NCBI GenBank assembly: GCA_903840265.1
Contig: CAIMFH010000177.1
Span: 62,001 to 126,000 of the forward strand
Source: an uncultured Schlesneria sp.
GTDB taxonomy: Bacteria; Planctomycetota; Planctomycetia; Planctomycetales; Planctomycetaceae
Reading direction: 5' to 3'
Length of the DNA stretch: 64,000 nucleotides
The notes beneath the pieces were generated by a model. It saw only the letters and a program-made list of their open reading frames with translations, had not been told where the DNA came from and made no database searches. The position numbers and the translations under genes are program-made. Below are positions 9,501 through 18,233 of this stretch, one piece after another. Every line of letters starts with the position of its first letter. Position 1 is the first letter of the stretch.

Positions 9501-9908
9501 CGGTTCAAAGCAGCAGACACCTACTCCAAAGCGGCCAACATCGCGTTCAACCCGCACACCACTCCGATCATTGTCACGGTCAAGACCGCACCTTACACGC
9601 TGTCGGCCAGTCCCGCCGATGGTGGAAACATCAAAGCCGGCGCGAAGATCGAAGTGAAGTGCGAAGTCAAACGCCAGAATGGATTCGCAGGCCCTGTGAC
9701 CCTGACGCTCCCGCTGCCTCCGAACGTCACCGGCCTGAAAGCCGAGCCAGTGACAATCCCTGCCGATCAATCCGCGGGAGCGCTGGTCATCGAAGCAGCC
9801 TCGGACGCGCAAGAAGCTCAGCTTGCCAATATGGTGATTCAAGCCGTCTCGCAATGGGAAGGTGAAGCGGCCGTCGACCAGCCGGTGACACTGAAAATTA
9901 CCAAATAA
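6567..9908 (+). CDS. exported PPC-domain protein with Ala/Lys-rich coiled-coil inserts
   Basis: 1113 residues with a signal peptide (LVILAGLLLCSASTAMA). Two bacterial pre-peptidase C-terminal (PPC) domains start at the ETEPNNT and EVEPNNT motifs (about 132-250 and 350-470). Beta-sandwich segments with the RRDGFTGPI / RRNGFDQPV / KRQNGFAGPV type of repeat occur at about 530, 770 and 1035. Two long Ala/Lys/Glu/Asp-rich helices (about 602-705 and 829-992) interrupt the beta domains and should be coiled coils. There is no catalytic domain. It follows the DUF1549/1553 gene on the same strand and precedes the WD40 gene, a common planctomycete grouping. It is probably a cell-surface or periplasmic scaffold (inference). 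Confidence 0.85.
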   Translation: MRKSVPFDCRRVSRCLVILAGLLLCSASTAMAQLPSTRLFALFPTGGQAGTAVDVTITSGLELEEIQRLLFNHPGINAAPKMQDVAGKQQPVANQFGVSISGDVPPGNYEVRTVGFFGISNPRTFVVGSRKEISETEPNNTREQAFAVELNQVINGKINGATDLDWMKFTGKAGQRIIADCVARRLDSRLDGYLELHDANGRRLAEARNTLVSRDALLDVTLPSDGEYFLKVRDFVNAGGEDYSYRMNLTTGPFIDFVMPPAGTPGSNGQYTLYGRNLPGGQPANIAVQGRPLDKLSVSIPLPAQADALDPKILMGPFSAGMDAVPFSLESSNGRSNTVMIFLSGAPPVLEVEPNNTGVQAQKIVVPGEVAGQFQARGDIDCFTFDAKAKESFWVEVVSHRAGSAADPVVVIDQVKTNDKGEEMLTRISALDDDPTNPLPNLFDTLNDDTSVKFVAPADGTYRITMRNRYGSAGDPSLVYRLILRPETPDFRVVAVPSALTPPGQRQAAPSGITLRRGDTFPISVMALRRDGFTGPITVYAEGLPAGVTCPEVTLGATPSSGIMTFTSTEDAPLFAGTIKLVAKARVDAPPAVEALVAAQLVAKTSTDALAAADKALMKPTEEFAKANEALIAAKSELAAKPEDEGLKKKVADAEAKVTATAAAHKAVVDARAAADQKLKESQVAVQQAEAARVAAAKDVIHPARYGTVLWNAPQANQPTETRVAQSIELSIIEEPSPIQLTTTVHRVEANHNRQILVPVKVVRRNGFDQPVALTFVGQPQNSQVENKPIAKEKNEELLRVFIPPNAPVGTYVMYLTGQGQVSYRKNPAKADRLKTEFTAAEQAANAAAEAVKTANTGKDAAVKKATDDAANLKKATEAKQAADKVLADAQTAEKAAAEALKNAGDADAKAAAEKKLTETQAVVKTATDGQAAAEKTRVEAETLAKQADELKVKAEADAKTADEKNKAATAEKAAADQRFKAADTYSKAANIAFNPHTTPIIVTVKTAPYTLSASPADGGNIKAGAKIEVKCEVKRQNGFAGPVTLTLPLPPNVTGLKAEPVTIPADQSAGALVIEAASDAQEAQLANMVIQAVSQWEGEAAVDQPVTLKITK

Positions 9909-10007
9909 GTTCCTGCAGTCCGTCGCGGCCTCCCAGGGTCGCCCGGATAAGAAGTTGGTTCCTGATCACAAGAATTCGAATAGCCGTCCTGCCAGCGGAA
10001 CACCATT

Positions 10008-12896
10008 ATGATTCGTCCCGTTCTCGTCGTTGCCTGCCTCGGTTTGATCTGCGTCTCCATGTCTGCCTTCGCTCAGGAAGCGAAGAAAGGACAGATTGAA
10101 GCGGTAGCGGTCAACTTGGGTCGGCCGGTCGAATTCGAAAAGGACATTCAACCGATCCTGGACGAGAAGTGCGTCGCCTGCCACAACGTCGCGATCGCCG
10201 AAAGCAAACTGATTCTGGAAGATGTTCCCGCCATCCTGAAGGGTGGCAAGCGCGGCCCCGCTGTGATTGCCAAGGATCCCACCAAGAGCCTGATGTATCT
10301 CGTCGCGGCCCGCGCCGTTGATCCGGTCATGCCCCCGCTTCCGAATAAGGTTTCGGCCGCAGCATTTACTCCGCAAGAACTCGGTCTGCTGAAAAAGTGG
10401 ATCGAAGAAGGAGCAGTGCAGGGGATGGGCAGCGGGACAACCGTCGTTCCCTGGCAGGCGGTCCCTTCGAATCTCACTTCGATCTATAGCGTCGCTCTCT
10501 CAACCTGGGGACGTTGGGCCGCGTGTGGGCGAGCGAACCAGATCGACTTGTACGACGTGGCGACGGGCGAATACGTCACCCGCCTGCAAGACCCGGCTTT
10601 GCTGACCATCAAGCAGGGCGACAAGGCGTTCTATCCTCACGGAGCCGCTCATCGCGACTTCGTCCATGCCTTGGCCTTCAATCCCCAAGAGAACATCCTC
10701 GCATCGGCAGGCTATCGCGAAGTCAAACTTTGGCAACGTCCTGAAAATGTGCAACGCGGTGCCTATGCAGAAGAGGCCGCGGCAACCGCGTTGGCCGTCT
10801 CGCCCGACGGTAAGTGGTTGGCAATCGGCCGAGCCGACAATTCGATCAAATTGCAGAGCCTGACGGATGCCAATAACAAGAAGGTGCTGGCTGGCCATGC
10901 TGGCCCGGTCATGGGGCTGCAGTTCTCGGCTGATTCGACCAAGTTGTTCAGCGGATCCAAAGACAAGTCCTTGCGATTGTGGAACGTTGCCGATGGTCAG
11001 CAGGCCGGCATCCTGGAAACGCCTCAAGAAGTGACCGCCTTGGCGTTGAACCTCGATGGCACTCGGCTCTTCTCCGGTCATGCTGGCGACCACTTCATCC
11101 GTGGTTGGGCCATTCCATTTGAAGCTCCAAAGCCAGCGGAAGGGGACAAGCCGGCAGAGCCAGTTAAGTCGGTTGTCGAAATGAAGGGACACGGTGGCCC
11201 AGTATCGGCACTGTCACTGCTGCTGCCTGCGGGAACTCAGCTCGTTTCCGCCAGTGCCGATGCGACGTGGCGAGTCTGGGAAATCTCCAACGGCAACGCC
11301 GTTCGCAATCAGAATCACGGTGCACCGATTACAGGTTTGTCTGTGAAAGCCGACGGACTGTTCCTCGTGACGGCTGGTGGTGCCAATGCCCGGTTGTGGA
11401 AGATTGACGGCAACCCGGTGGCCGAACTGAAAGGCAACATCGGAGCTCAGCGCAACGTCCTCAAGATCACCGATGACGACGCCGTCGCCAAGTCACGAGT
11501 GCAATTGGCCGACGCGGGCTTTAAGGCGGCAGAGAAGAATTTCAAGGAACGCGAAGAAGCGACGAAAAAAGCCATCGAAGCCAAAGGGACCATGGAAAAG
11601 GCGTTGAACGAAGCCAAGCCGAAAGAGCAGACCGCTCTGGCCGCCGTTGAAGCGGCTAAGAAAGAGCTCGAAGGAAAGGCCGATGACGCCGGCCTGAAAA
11701 AGAAAGTCACCGATGCAGAAGCGGCTGCCGCGAAAGAAACTGATGCCGTCAAGAAGGCCCAGGAGGCGTTCGATTCCGCCGTTAAGACGATCGCTCAATC
11801 GGAGAAGGGCCAGCAATCAGCGGACGAGCAGCAGAAACAAGCCAAAGCTCTGTTTGATGCAGAAACAGCTGCCGCGAAAGCTGTCGAAACCGTCTTCAAC
11901 CAGGCCAAGGCTGATCTTCCACCGTTGGATGCCAAGCCAGTGAAGTCGGCGACGTTCGTTGGTAACACGATCGCAACGGCCGGCGACGACGGCACGATTC
12001 GCCTGTGGAGCGGATTGAACGGCAAGCCACTGGAAGAGTTGATTGGACATAAAGCTCCGGTGGGTCTGCTGGCCACCGGACCTGATCACCTGCTGATCGC
12101 GGCCAGTGACGACAAGGCCGTGATTGCCTGGGATGCGAACCCCGCTTGGAAACTGATCGCCACCCTCGGTCCACCAGCGGAAAATGTTCTCGACCTGTCG
12201 AAGTCCACGTTCATCAGCCGAGTCCTCTCGCTGGCCTTCAGTCCCGATGGCAAGCTGCTCGCAACCGGTGGTGGCGATCCATCACGCAGCGGTGAATTGA
12301 TCCTGTGGAATGTCGAAACGAAGGCGATGGTTCGCAATCTGATCGATGCTCATAGCGATACGGTGTTCGGCATCGAGTTCTCTCGCGACGGCAAGTATCT
12401 CGTGTCCGGAGCCGCAGATAAATTCGTGAAGCAGTTTGAAGTCGAAACGGGCAAGCTGGTTCGATCCTACGAAGGGCACACTCATCACGTGCTGGGGGTC
12501 AGTTGGAAGGGCGATGGCAGTCGCATCGCCAGTGCCGGGGCCGACAACGCAATCAAGATCTGGAACGTCGAAACAGGCGAACAGCACCGCACGATCCAGA
12601 ACTACTCGAAGCAGGTGACATCGATTCATTTCATCGGAGCGACCGACAACGTCATCAGTGGCGGCGGTGACAAGACCGTCAAGATGCACCGAGCCAACGA
12701 CGGCGGTAACTATCGCAACTTCGGGGGGATGCCCGACTTCGTCTATGCCGTGGCCAGCACTCGAGACGAAGCGATCGTGATTGCCGGCGGCGAAGATGGC
12801 GTGCTTCGCGTCTGGAACGGAACTAACGCGCAAGAGCTCTTCAAGTTCGAACCGCCAAAGTTGCCCGTGGACAATGCTCAAGCAAAAGCCAACTGA
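10008..12896 (+). CDS. c-type cytochrome domain / WD40 repeat protein
   Basis: 962 residues: signal peptide (VVACLGLICVSMSAFA), a Planctomycete cytochrome C domain with the canonical CVACH motif (55-59), then a WD40 propeller. The repeats are recognisable from segments such as LLASAG/VKLW, LFSGSKDKSLRLW, TIATAGDDGTIRLW and RIASAGADNAIKIW. Between two blocks of repeats lies an Ala/Lys/Glu-rich helical insert (about 495-641), very like the inserts in the preceding protein. It should bind haem covalently and act outside the cytoplasm. It is the last gene of the three-gene set and is followed by a terminator. Confidence 0.88.
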   Translation: MIRPVLVVACLGLICVSMSAFAQEAKKGQIEAVAVNLGRPVEFEKDIQPILDEKCVACHNVAIAESKLILEDVPAILKGGKRGPAVIAKDPTKSLMYLVAARAVDPVMPPLPNKVSAAAFTPQELGLLKKWIEEGAVQGMGSGTTVVPWQAVPSNLTSIYSVALSTWGRWAACGRANQIDLYDVATGEYVTRLQDPALLTIKQGDKAFYPHGAAHRDFVHALAFNPQENILASAGYREVKLWQRPENVQRGAYAEEAAATALAVSPDGKWLAIGRADNSIKLQSLTDANNKKVLAGHAGPVMGLQFSADSTKLFSGSKDKSLRLWNVADGQQAGILETPQEVTALALNLDGTRLFSGHAGDHFIRGWAIPFEAPKPAEGDKPAEPVKSVVEMKGHGGPVSALSLLLPAGTQLVSASADATWRVWEISNGNAVRNQNHGAPITGLSVKADGLFLVTAGGANARLWKIDGNPVAELKGNIGAQRNVLKITDDDAVAKSRVQLADAGFKAAEKNFKEREEATKKAIEAKGTMEKALNEAKPKEQTALAAVEAAKKELEGKADDAGLKKKVTDAEAAAAKETDAVKKAQEAFDSAVKTIAQSEKGQQSADEQQKQAKALFDAETAAAKAVETVFNQAKADLPPLDAKPVKSATFVGNTIATAGDDGTIRLWSGLNGKPLEELIGHKAPVGLLATGPDHLLIAASDDKAVIAWDANPAWKLIATLGPPAENVLDLSKSTFISRVLSLAFSPDGKLLATGGGDPSRSGELILWNVETKAMVRNLIDAHSDTVFGIEFSRDGKYLVSGAADKFVKQFEVETGKLVRSYEGHTHHVLGVSWKGDGSRIASAGADNAIKIWNVETGEQHRTIQNYSKQVTSIHFIGATDNVISGGGDKTVKMHRANDGGNYRNFGGMPDFVYAVASTRDEAIVIAGGEDGVLRVWNGTNAQELFKFEPPKLPVDNAQAKAN

Positions 12897-12924
12897 GTTC
12901 GTGCGGTCGAAGGAAGATCATGTG

Positions 12925-12957
12925 CAGCCCAAGGCTTACCCCTTGGGCTGTCTTTTT
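12925..12957 (+). terminator. intrinsic terminator after the WD40 gene
   Basis: CAGCCCAAGG (12925-12934) pairs perfectly with CCTTGGGCTG (12941-12950), and TCTTTTTC follows. It begins 28 bases after the stop codon. Confidence 0.85.
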
Positions 12958-13353
12958 CAGCAGCCACCGACCTGAGCAGCGTTAAATCTTTGTAAGCTGG
13001 TCCTTCCTACCATCATTCCCGTATGGGCGGGTATCCAGGGCCATGTAACGTTGGCGATGCTGCGACTAATTGTCGGACACTCCAGACAGTGACCGTGACG
13101 CGTCGGGATTTGGCGCGAAACACGCGCCGCCCCGATCACCACAATTCTTAATGGCATTCGTGCCGATCAACTCTGTACACATCTTCAATGTCGCGTTGGC
13201 CTGCCCATCTCCATGGCGTGCGGTTTGCTGCTAGTTCATGAGAACTGTTGCGAGCGAACGCGACCTGAATCACCGTATTGCTTACCTGGCTTGAGTTTCG
13301 CTCGCTCCCGAAACGCAGGCGTATCCGCTACTGAAGAATGAGGTGGAGTCCGA
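12958..13353. other. intergenic region with a degenerate REP-like copy
   Basis: About 396 bases without a believable gene. A third REP-like sequence lies at 13012-13038. The remainder should contain the promoter of the gene at 13354. Confidence 0.5.
13012..13038 (+). repeat. REP-like palindrome, degenerate copy 3
   Basis: ATCATTCCCGTATGGGCGGG followed by TATCCAG. It keeps the flanks and the CCCG...CGGG stem of the copies at 979 and 1088 but differs in the loop. Confidence 0.5.
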
Positions 13354-14175
13354 ATGGGGAGTCGGTTGCTCATCACGGCAGCAGTGCTGCTTGTCGCGTT
13401 GATGGGACGCGCGGCAAATGCGAACGAACCACGGACGGTAAAATCAATACAAGAGGTCGATCGGTCGTCGCCAGAACATCCGTTGGAAGAGGAAGAAGTC
13501 GCCATTCCGGATGCGACTCTGCCAGTCAACTGGTCGGTTGGCCGCACGCCGCGCGTGATCCTGATCGTCGATACGACATCTCCAAACTGTCAGCGTGAGC
13601 TCGAACGTTTGCGAAAACCCAACGGCGAATTCGCTGCAATGCAGGCGCGGGGATGGAAGATTGGAACTGGCACTGACAATCATGTGCAGCTGATTGATCG
13701 TCAGGAGGCATCGATCCTCTTGCAGAGTTTGGATGCGGGTGAATTCCCGGTCGTCGCCGGTGTGACGAACGGCGATATCGTTCGCTCTTTTCGAGATGGC
13801 TGCTCAACCCCACTGGACGCCTGGACGTTTGGGTGGTTGCTGAAGGGAGTCAACGAGCGTCCGAAGGCTCCGATTCCAGAAGCGATCCGCGTCGCCACCA
13901 CAAACAGCTATCCGCTACGCGGCAATCATTGGACCGTCGATGGCGATTCGAACCCGACCAAAGAGACACTGGTCTTCCATCTGCGAACCGTCACCCACGT
14001 CAACTACATCCAGACCGACTGGAAACTGGAAGACTGGTCGACCGAGGAACTGCGATCACTGCATGACGACTTGCACGAGAAATATGGCCCAGCCGCGCCA
14101 ACCGCGGCTTACGCACAACCGAATACGGCTGCCGGAAAATTCTCAGGAACCAACAAGGCACTCGGGAAGTTCTAA
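13354..14175 (+). CDS. exported hypothetical protein
   Basis: 273 residues with a signal peptide (LLITAAVLLVALMGRAANA). The segment RVILIVDTTSPNCQRELERL (about 68-87) looks like the first strand and helix of a thioredoxin fold, but the CXXC pair is not there, so redox activity is not supported. The C-terminus is Ala/Gly-rich and low in complexity. GGTGGAG precedes the ATG. I do not recognise a named family. A hairpin after the stop separates it from the convergent lipoprotein gene. Confidence 0.65.
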   Translation: MGSRLLITAAVLLVALMGRAANANEPRTVKSIQEVDRSSPEHPLEEEEVAIPDATLPVNWSVGRTPRVILIVDTTSPNCQRELERLRKPNGEFAAMQARGWKIGTGTDNHVQLIDRQEASILLQSLDAGEFPVVAGVTNGDIVRSFRDGCSTPLDAWTFGWLLKGVNERPKAPIPEAIRVATTNSYPLRGNHWTVDGDSNPTKETLVFHLRTVTHVNYIQTDWKLEDWSTEELRSLHDDLHEKYGPAAPTAAYAQPNTAAGKFSGTNKALGKF

Positions 14176-14248
14176 TTGACCGTTCTCCACTCTGCTCACT
14201 GAAAGTAGTGATGAGTTGGGGTTGCTACGGACTTGGAGGCTTCGACAT

Positions 14249-14276
14249 GGCCGTGTCTTTGATCCGAGACACGGCC
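14249..14276. terminator. bidirectional hairpin between convergent genes
   Basis: GGCCGTGTCT (14249-14258) pairs perfectly with AGACACGGCC (14267-14276). It lies between the ends of the plus-strand gene at 13354 and the minus-strand gene at 14314. There is no long T run on either side. Confidence 0.6.
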
Positions 14277-14313
14277 ACCCCGGGGAAGCGGCGAGGTCAA
14301 GAATGGGTCGCCC

Positions 14314-14781
14314 CTATTGCGGCTTCGACTTCAAATCAAAATCGTAGACGGTACGGCTCGGCACAATATCGACGATCACCTTTGATTTGCGGTTGTACTC
14401 GGCAGGAACAACTTCCTGCGAGCGATCGGACTTCGGTTCGTTTGCGGGATCAGTTTCTCCGCCACCCTCAGATTGATTGAGACCCAAGATCTTTCGCGTG
14501 GTACTGATTTTCACCAGCTTTTCCCCCTGCGTGACCCCCGTCATGTTGGAGTCGAATTGCAATCGATAACTTCCAGAAGTATCGGTCATCGCGTACGACT
14601 GCGTCCCGTTTTGCGGGGACTCAAATGTCACTACGGCGTTGGCCAGCGGCTGCCCGTCGAGTTTCACAGTTCCGGTCGCTTGAACCAGATTCGCCGCCTC
14701 ATAGTTCATCCGCGGCGTTCCATAACAGCCGGTAACAGCGATGAGTGTCAGGAGCGATGTCAAACAAGTCGATTTTGACAT
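14314..14781 (-). CDS. small lipoprotein with carboxypeptidase-regulatory-like fold
   Basis: 155 residues. The signal peptide ends in the lipobox AVTG-C (Cys19), so the mature protein should be lipid-anchored. The segment VQATGTVKLDGQPLANAVVTF followed by TDTSGSYRL is the usual planctomycete carboxypeptidase-regulatory-like beta domain. Such proteins are often encoded next to DUF1559 genes, as here (the DUF1559 gene at 14968 is upstream on the same strand). No enzymatic function is expected. Confidence 0.8.
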   Translation of the reverse strand: MSKSTCLTSLLTLIAVTGCYGTPRMNYEAANLVQATGTVKLDGQPLANAVVTFESPQNGTQSYAMTDTSGSYRLQFDSNMTGVTQGEKLVKISTTRKILGLNQSEGGGETDPANEPKSDRSQEVVPAEYNRKSKVIVDIVPSRTVYDFDLKSKPQ

Positions 14782-14825
14782 GGATTCAGCTTTCTATCGT
14801 CAACAATGCCAACGAGCGATGAATT

Positions 14826-14896
14826 TAGTGCGTGTCGCACTTACGTGTCGCGTTGAAACATGGGTTAGACTAAGCGGTTTTCCGCTCGCGGGACGC
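14826..14896 (+). repeat. dispersed intergenic repeat, copy B
   Basis: Begins TAGTGCGTGTCGCACTTACG, continues with GTCGCGTTGAAACATGGGTT and ends with TTTTCCGCTCGCGGGACGC. It lies between the start of the lipoprotein gene at 14781 and the end of the DUF1559 gene at 14968. It is the same family as the repeats at 1737, 58129 and 58818. Confidence 0.8.
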
Positions 14897-14967
14897 GTTC
14901 TAAGAAAGCGACTCGCAGTGGCGGCCTTACCAGCGCCATGACAAGTCGGTGAGGAATAAGCGGCGAG

Positions 14968-15981
14968 TTAGAATTCGCCAACAATCTCGCCACCCTTCCG
15001 GGTCCCCAGCGAGTGACACAGATTGATGTCGATGTTTTCGGAGAGGAACCGCACTGATCCATCACCCAGCACGAAGAATGCTCCGCCGGTGTGATAGCTG
15101 CCAAATGACATCTCCATCAAGACACCGGAGATCAAGGGATTCAGACGCGAGTTAATCGGCACCACCATCGATCCCGCCACTTCGGTATGTTCGGTCCCTG
15201 ACTTCGCTCCCGGCCTCCATGACGTGGCCACTCCTGCATTGTTAAGTTGCGGCACAAAAAAGGTCCAGTAGTCCATTCCCTGGCCGTCTTTGGAATAGTT
15301 GTATTCCGTATAAGACTCTCCCAGCAGCAGCGTGTTGGAAGAACCGTCTAGCACATCGCGGAGACTTGTGTTGCTAACCCCAAACATGATGCCATCCAGT
15401 TGCCCATTGGTTTCGGACGCTTCGAGCGACGAATAGGGAACGACGTTGTACGGAGCCACGCGAGTACTGGAATCATCTGACGACGAATAGCCGCTCGAAA
15501 CACAGCGATAGCTTGTTGGCACACGATCGGGAATCCCCTGGTTGCTGACGTGTTCAGGCTGTGCCATGCTCGGACAACGAAACACGGGCAGCAATTTGCC
15601 ACAGGCCACTTTGTTTGGCCACGCAAAGTGGGTCGACGTGATCCCCGACCAGTCGTCCGTCCCCGAGTTCACCCACACCAGACTGCTATAGAGGGCTCCC
15701 TGTTCAATCTGCGGCAGGATCAACGCACTCCACGCTTCCTGATTTGATCCCCAAGCATAAGGAAACACGCGAAAAGTGTCGTGATAGTTGTGAATCGCCA
15801 GTCCCAGATTCTTCATATTGTTGCGACAGGAAGTACGTCGCGCGGCTTCTCGCGCTTGCTGCACAGCGGGCAACAACAAGGCGATCAACACGGCAATGAT
15901 AGCAATCACGACCAGCAACTCGATCAGCGTAAATCCACGCTGGCGACGACGGCGCGGCGGCACTTCAACGGGCAAGGGCAT
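14968..15981 (-). CDS. DUF1559 prepilin-like protein
   Basis: 337 residues. After a basic leader (RRRRQRG) comes the type IV prepilin motif [20 protein letters not shown], cleaved after the Gly by a prepilin peptidase, and then the helix [28 protein letters not shown] that typifies DUF1559. The family's C-terminal signature is also present: SYHTGGAFFVLGDGSVRFLSE. These secreted pseudopilin-like proteins occur in very many copies per planctomycete genome; their function is unknown. The ATG at 15981 has AAGGAG 7 nt upstream and is preferred to the TTG one codon earlier. Confidence 0.93.
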   Translation of the reverse strand: MPLPVEVPPRRRRQRGFTLIELLVVIAIIAVLIALLLPAVQQAREAARRTSCRNNMKNLGLAIHNYHDTFRVFPYAWGSNQEAWSALILPQIEQGALYSSLVWVNSGTDDWSGITSTHFAWPNKVACGKLLPVFRCPSMAQPEHVSNQGIPDRVPTSYRCVSSGYSSSDDSSTRVAPYNVVPYSSLEASETNGQLDGIMFGVSNTSLRDVLDGSSNTLLLGESYTEYNYSKDGQGMDYWTFFVPQLNNAGVATSWRPGAKSGTEHTEVAGSMVVPINSRLNPLISGVLMEMSFGSYHTGGAFFVLGDGSVRFLSENIDINLCHSLGTRKGGEIVGEF

Positions 15982-16161
15982 CAAACGACTCCTTCAGAAA
16001 GATGACGAGATAGATTCAAGAGGCAGCGATAAGAGATGCGCGCTGACTGAAGAAGAGCTTAAGCGTTACGATGAAGGCTTAATGAATCGACAGCGAATCT
16101 TCGAAGTAGAGTCAACCGTTGTTGTGAAGTGGAAAGTCACTGACCATGACAATCACCGGCT

Positions 16162-16232
16162 GACTGAAAATGCACGAAGGACGCGAAGAGTGTGGTAATA
16201 GCCACATCCTCATTGCGTCCTTCGATTCAGTC
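16162..16232. terminator. long hairpin downstream of the small lipoprotein gene
   Basis: CGAAGGACGC (16175-16184) pairs with GCGTCCTTCG (16215-16224). The stem is extended by GACTGAA (16162-16168) with TTCAGTC (16226-16232), and an inner GTGTGG/CCACAT can close the loop. It lies between the minus-strand genes at 16258 and 14968 and probably ends the transcript of the first. Confidence 0.6.
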
Positions 16233-16257
16233 AGACGGCAACTTGCCACTCAAGCGT

Positions 16258-16476
16258 TCAGTTCGAGCCTTCGGCACCTGGATCAGACTCGGGGTTTATC
16301 ACTGGTTGCTGAGAATGGGTTGTGACTGGCACCTTCGCATTATGCGCCGTCTCTTCCGCTTCAACCTTGGCAATTTGAGCCTGAATCGCGTCTTCGTCCA
16401 CGACCACCTTGCTACTACCGCAGCCCGGTGCTGCACAAACGCTAAACAACATCAAAAGACAGCAGATTTGTTTCAT
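16258..16476 (-). CDS. small lipoprotein, hypothetical
   Basis: 72 residues: a signal peptide with lipobox AAPG-C (Cys19), then GSSKVVVDED and a short charged, probably helical tail. No domain is recognisable. It lies downstream of a second DUF1559 gene (ends at 16528) on the same strand, 51 bases away, so it is probably cotranscribed. DUF1559 plus small lipoprotein is a common planctomycete pairing. Confidence 0.65.
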   Translation of the reverse strand: MKQICCLLMLFSVCAAPGCGSSKVVVDEDAIQAQIAKVEAEETAHNAKVPVTTHSQQPVINPESDPGAEGSN

Positions 16477-16527
16477 AGTATTTTTCTTCCAGATAACGTT
16501 TATCAGCCTGTCCTCGTCCGGCGAGAT

Positions 16528-17418
16528 TTAGAACTCGCCGACGGGCAAGCGATCATTGCGAACGCAAACGCGGCGGAATGTTTCGGCATCGACGTTGTAG
16601 GAAATGGATCGAACCGATCCGTCAACCAGGACCACATTGAAGGCCCCGTCATGAGAAGACCCAAATCGACCGCTCCAGTAGGGGGCAGCGGGGGTATCAT
16701 TGGGATGCAGGAAGTCAGGCTGTGGGGCGTTGTTAAGAGCGCCCCAGCGAATTTCGTCTTGATCCCAACCCGAATTCACATAGGCTTCGTTGTCGCCACC
16801 GCTGCCACCAAAATTGTTGACGTTCGTCTGCTTTTCGCCGACAAGGATTGTGTTTGACGTCCCGTCGACAAACTGCGCGAAGTCAATCGAGTTCTGGCAC
16901 GAACGTTGGATAATGGCTCCGTTATAGCTCTTCATGGCATCTCCAGCGTTTCCGGCATAGTCTGATTTCGCTGAACTGCCGTATTTTCCTGGACGGCGCC
17001 GGGTGGGACAGAAATAGGCAGGAACTGGAGACGAATAGATCGTCGCGTCCACGGTGACGGCCTGAAGGTTAGCTTGATCGATCATCGGCATGATCTGGTA
17101 CATCCAGTTCCATTCCCCGCGATTGTTGGCGTTACAGCAGTCGCCGCAAGGATAGCTCGCATGATTGGCACCGGTCGTATTGTCGTTTCCACCATCGGCT
17201 AGCACTCGAAAAGTGTCGGCATAGTTGTGGAATGCCAAGCCAATTTGCTTAAGGTTATTTTTGCATTGCGTCCTTCGAGCCGCCTCGCGTGCCTGTTGAA
17301 CAGCTGGCAACAGCAACGCGACCAGCACCGCAATAATTGCAATCACCACCAGCAACTCTATCAACGTGAAACCGCGCACCGAACGCCGGCGAGGGAAGAG
17401 AATCTTGTCACAGTGCAT
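16528..17418 (-). CDS. DUF1559 prepilin-like protein
   Basis: 296 residues from the ATG at 17418, which has AAGGA just upstream; a longer frame to 17565 has no family resemblance. The N-terminus is [16 protein letters not shown] followed by the prepilin motif [20 protein letters not shown], then [28 protein letters not shown]. The C-terminal motif is [20 protein letters not shown]. It is related to the gene at 14968 but clearly diverged, so not a recent duplication. Inner-membrane/exported pseudopilin-like protein of unknown role. Confidence 0.93.
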   Translation of the reverse strand: MHCDKILFPRRRSVRGFTLIELLVVIAIIAVLVALLLPAVQQAREAARRTQCKNNLKQIGLAFHNYADTFRVLADGGNDNTTGANHASYPCGDCCNANNRGEWNWMYQIMPMIDQANLQAVTVDATIYSSPVPAYFCPTRRRPGKYGSSAKSDYAGNAGDAMKSYNGAIIQRSCQNSIDFAQFVDGTSNTILVGEKQTNVNNFGGSGGDNEAYVNSGWDQDEIRWGALNNAPQPDFLHPNDTPAAPYWSGRFGSSHDGAFNVVLVDGSVRSISYNVDAETFRRVCVRNDRLPVGEF

Positions 17419-18233
17419 GCTTGATCCTTGAAGCAGATAATGAAGTGAACAGAACTGACCTAACGTCATCTCAGCCGTCCGCGATTTCACGCACGACCCC
17501 CTAAAGCTCAAGCCCGCGAATAGACGAGTTGAACCACGCACCTCGTGTGATTGCGTGACAGCCAATGGGATGAGCTGATCAGACTCATCGCATGAACGTG
17601 GCGGGATTGAATCGTTTTCATGTGAAGGGTCAATTAAGCATTGCTGAAGAAACCCTTAAATCGGAACATCCGCAGCCGTGTGCGTGAAAACGTGAATAGT
17701 CCTTTGCCTGTTTCCTGCAATTCGGCCAAGTCGTATTCATTTGAAACGCCGAATGCAGGGGAGACCTTCAAGCGATTGGTAGACGCCGATGGTTCCACTG
17801 ACGTTCTTCGCACAGCAGGATTGCTCTTTCACAATTGACGCCGATCATCAGCGACCTTGGAGTGCGGTGGCTCGATACCGCTTTGGCTCCAATCGCCGAA
17901 CACCTCACGACCCGACTTGCCGAGCCTGTTAGTTTTTTGACAACGGAACGCCGATCTGCGACCACTACACTCTCAGTAGAATGAGAGGTTGTGTCATGCA
18001 GCCGGGGGAGGGGGTTGTGTCACCAGCCGTGGCGTGAAACCGCTCTCTCGTCTTCCAATTTAAAATTTGCAATTCGCAATTTGCAATGTCCCTTCACACT
18101 AGGCGTCACCATCCTCAACCGCTCTCACTGTTGCGGGCCGGTTGCATCAGTTGAGACAAGCCGCCACACTTTGCAGATTCGTCGATATCGATAGTCCACA
18201 CCTGAATGACAACGAAACCACGGAGCGATCCGC
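17419..18233. other. 815-base divergent intergenic region
   Basis: No convincing gene. It should contain the promoter of the DUF1559 gene (minus) and that of the uronate isomerase-like gene (plus). An AT-rich stretch near 18058-18088 has short direct repeats of AATTTGCAATT. No strong hairpin or known repeat was seen. Confidence 0.5.

Noticed and set aside
8961-9854. Long minus-strand frame (297 codons) opposite the PPC protein
   Set aside because: It mirrors the Ala/Lys/Glu-rich coil on the coding strand and is low-complexity (Gly, Phe, Arg, Cys); not a gene.
17641-17838. Possible short gene in the 815-base gap
   Set aside because: The start is a TTG without a ribosome-binding site, and the composition is unremarkable.
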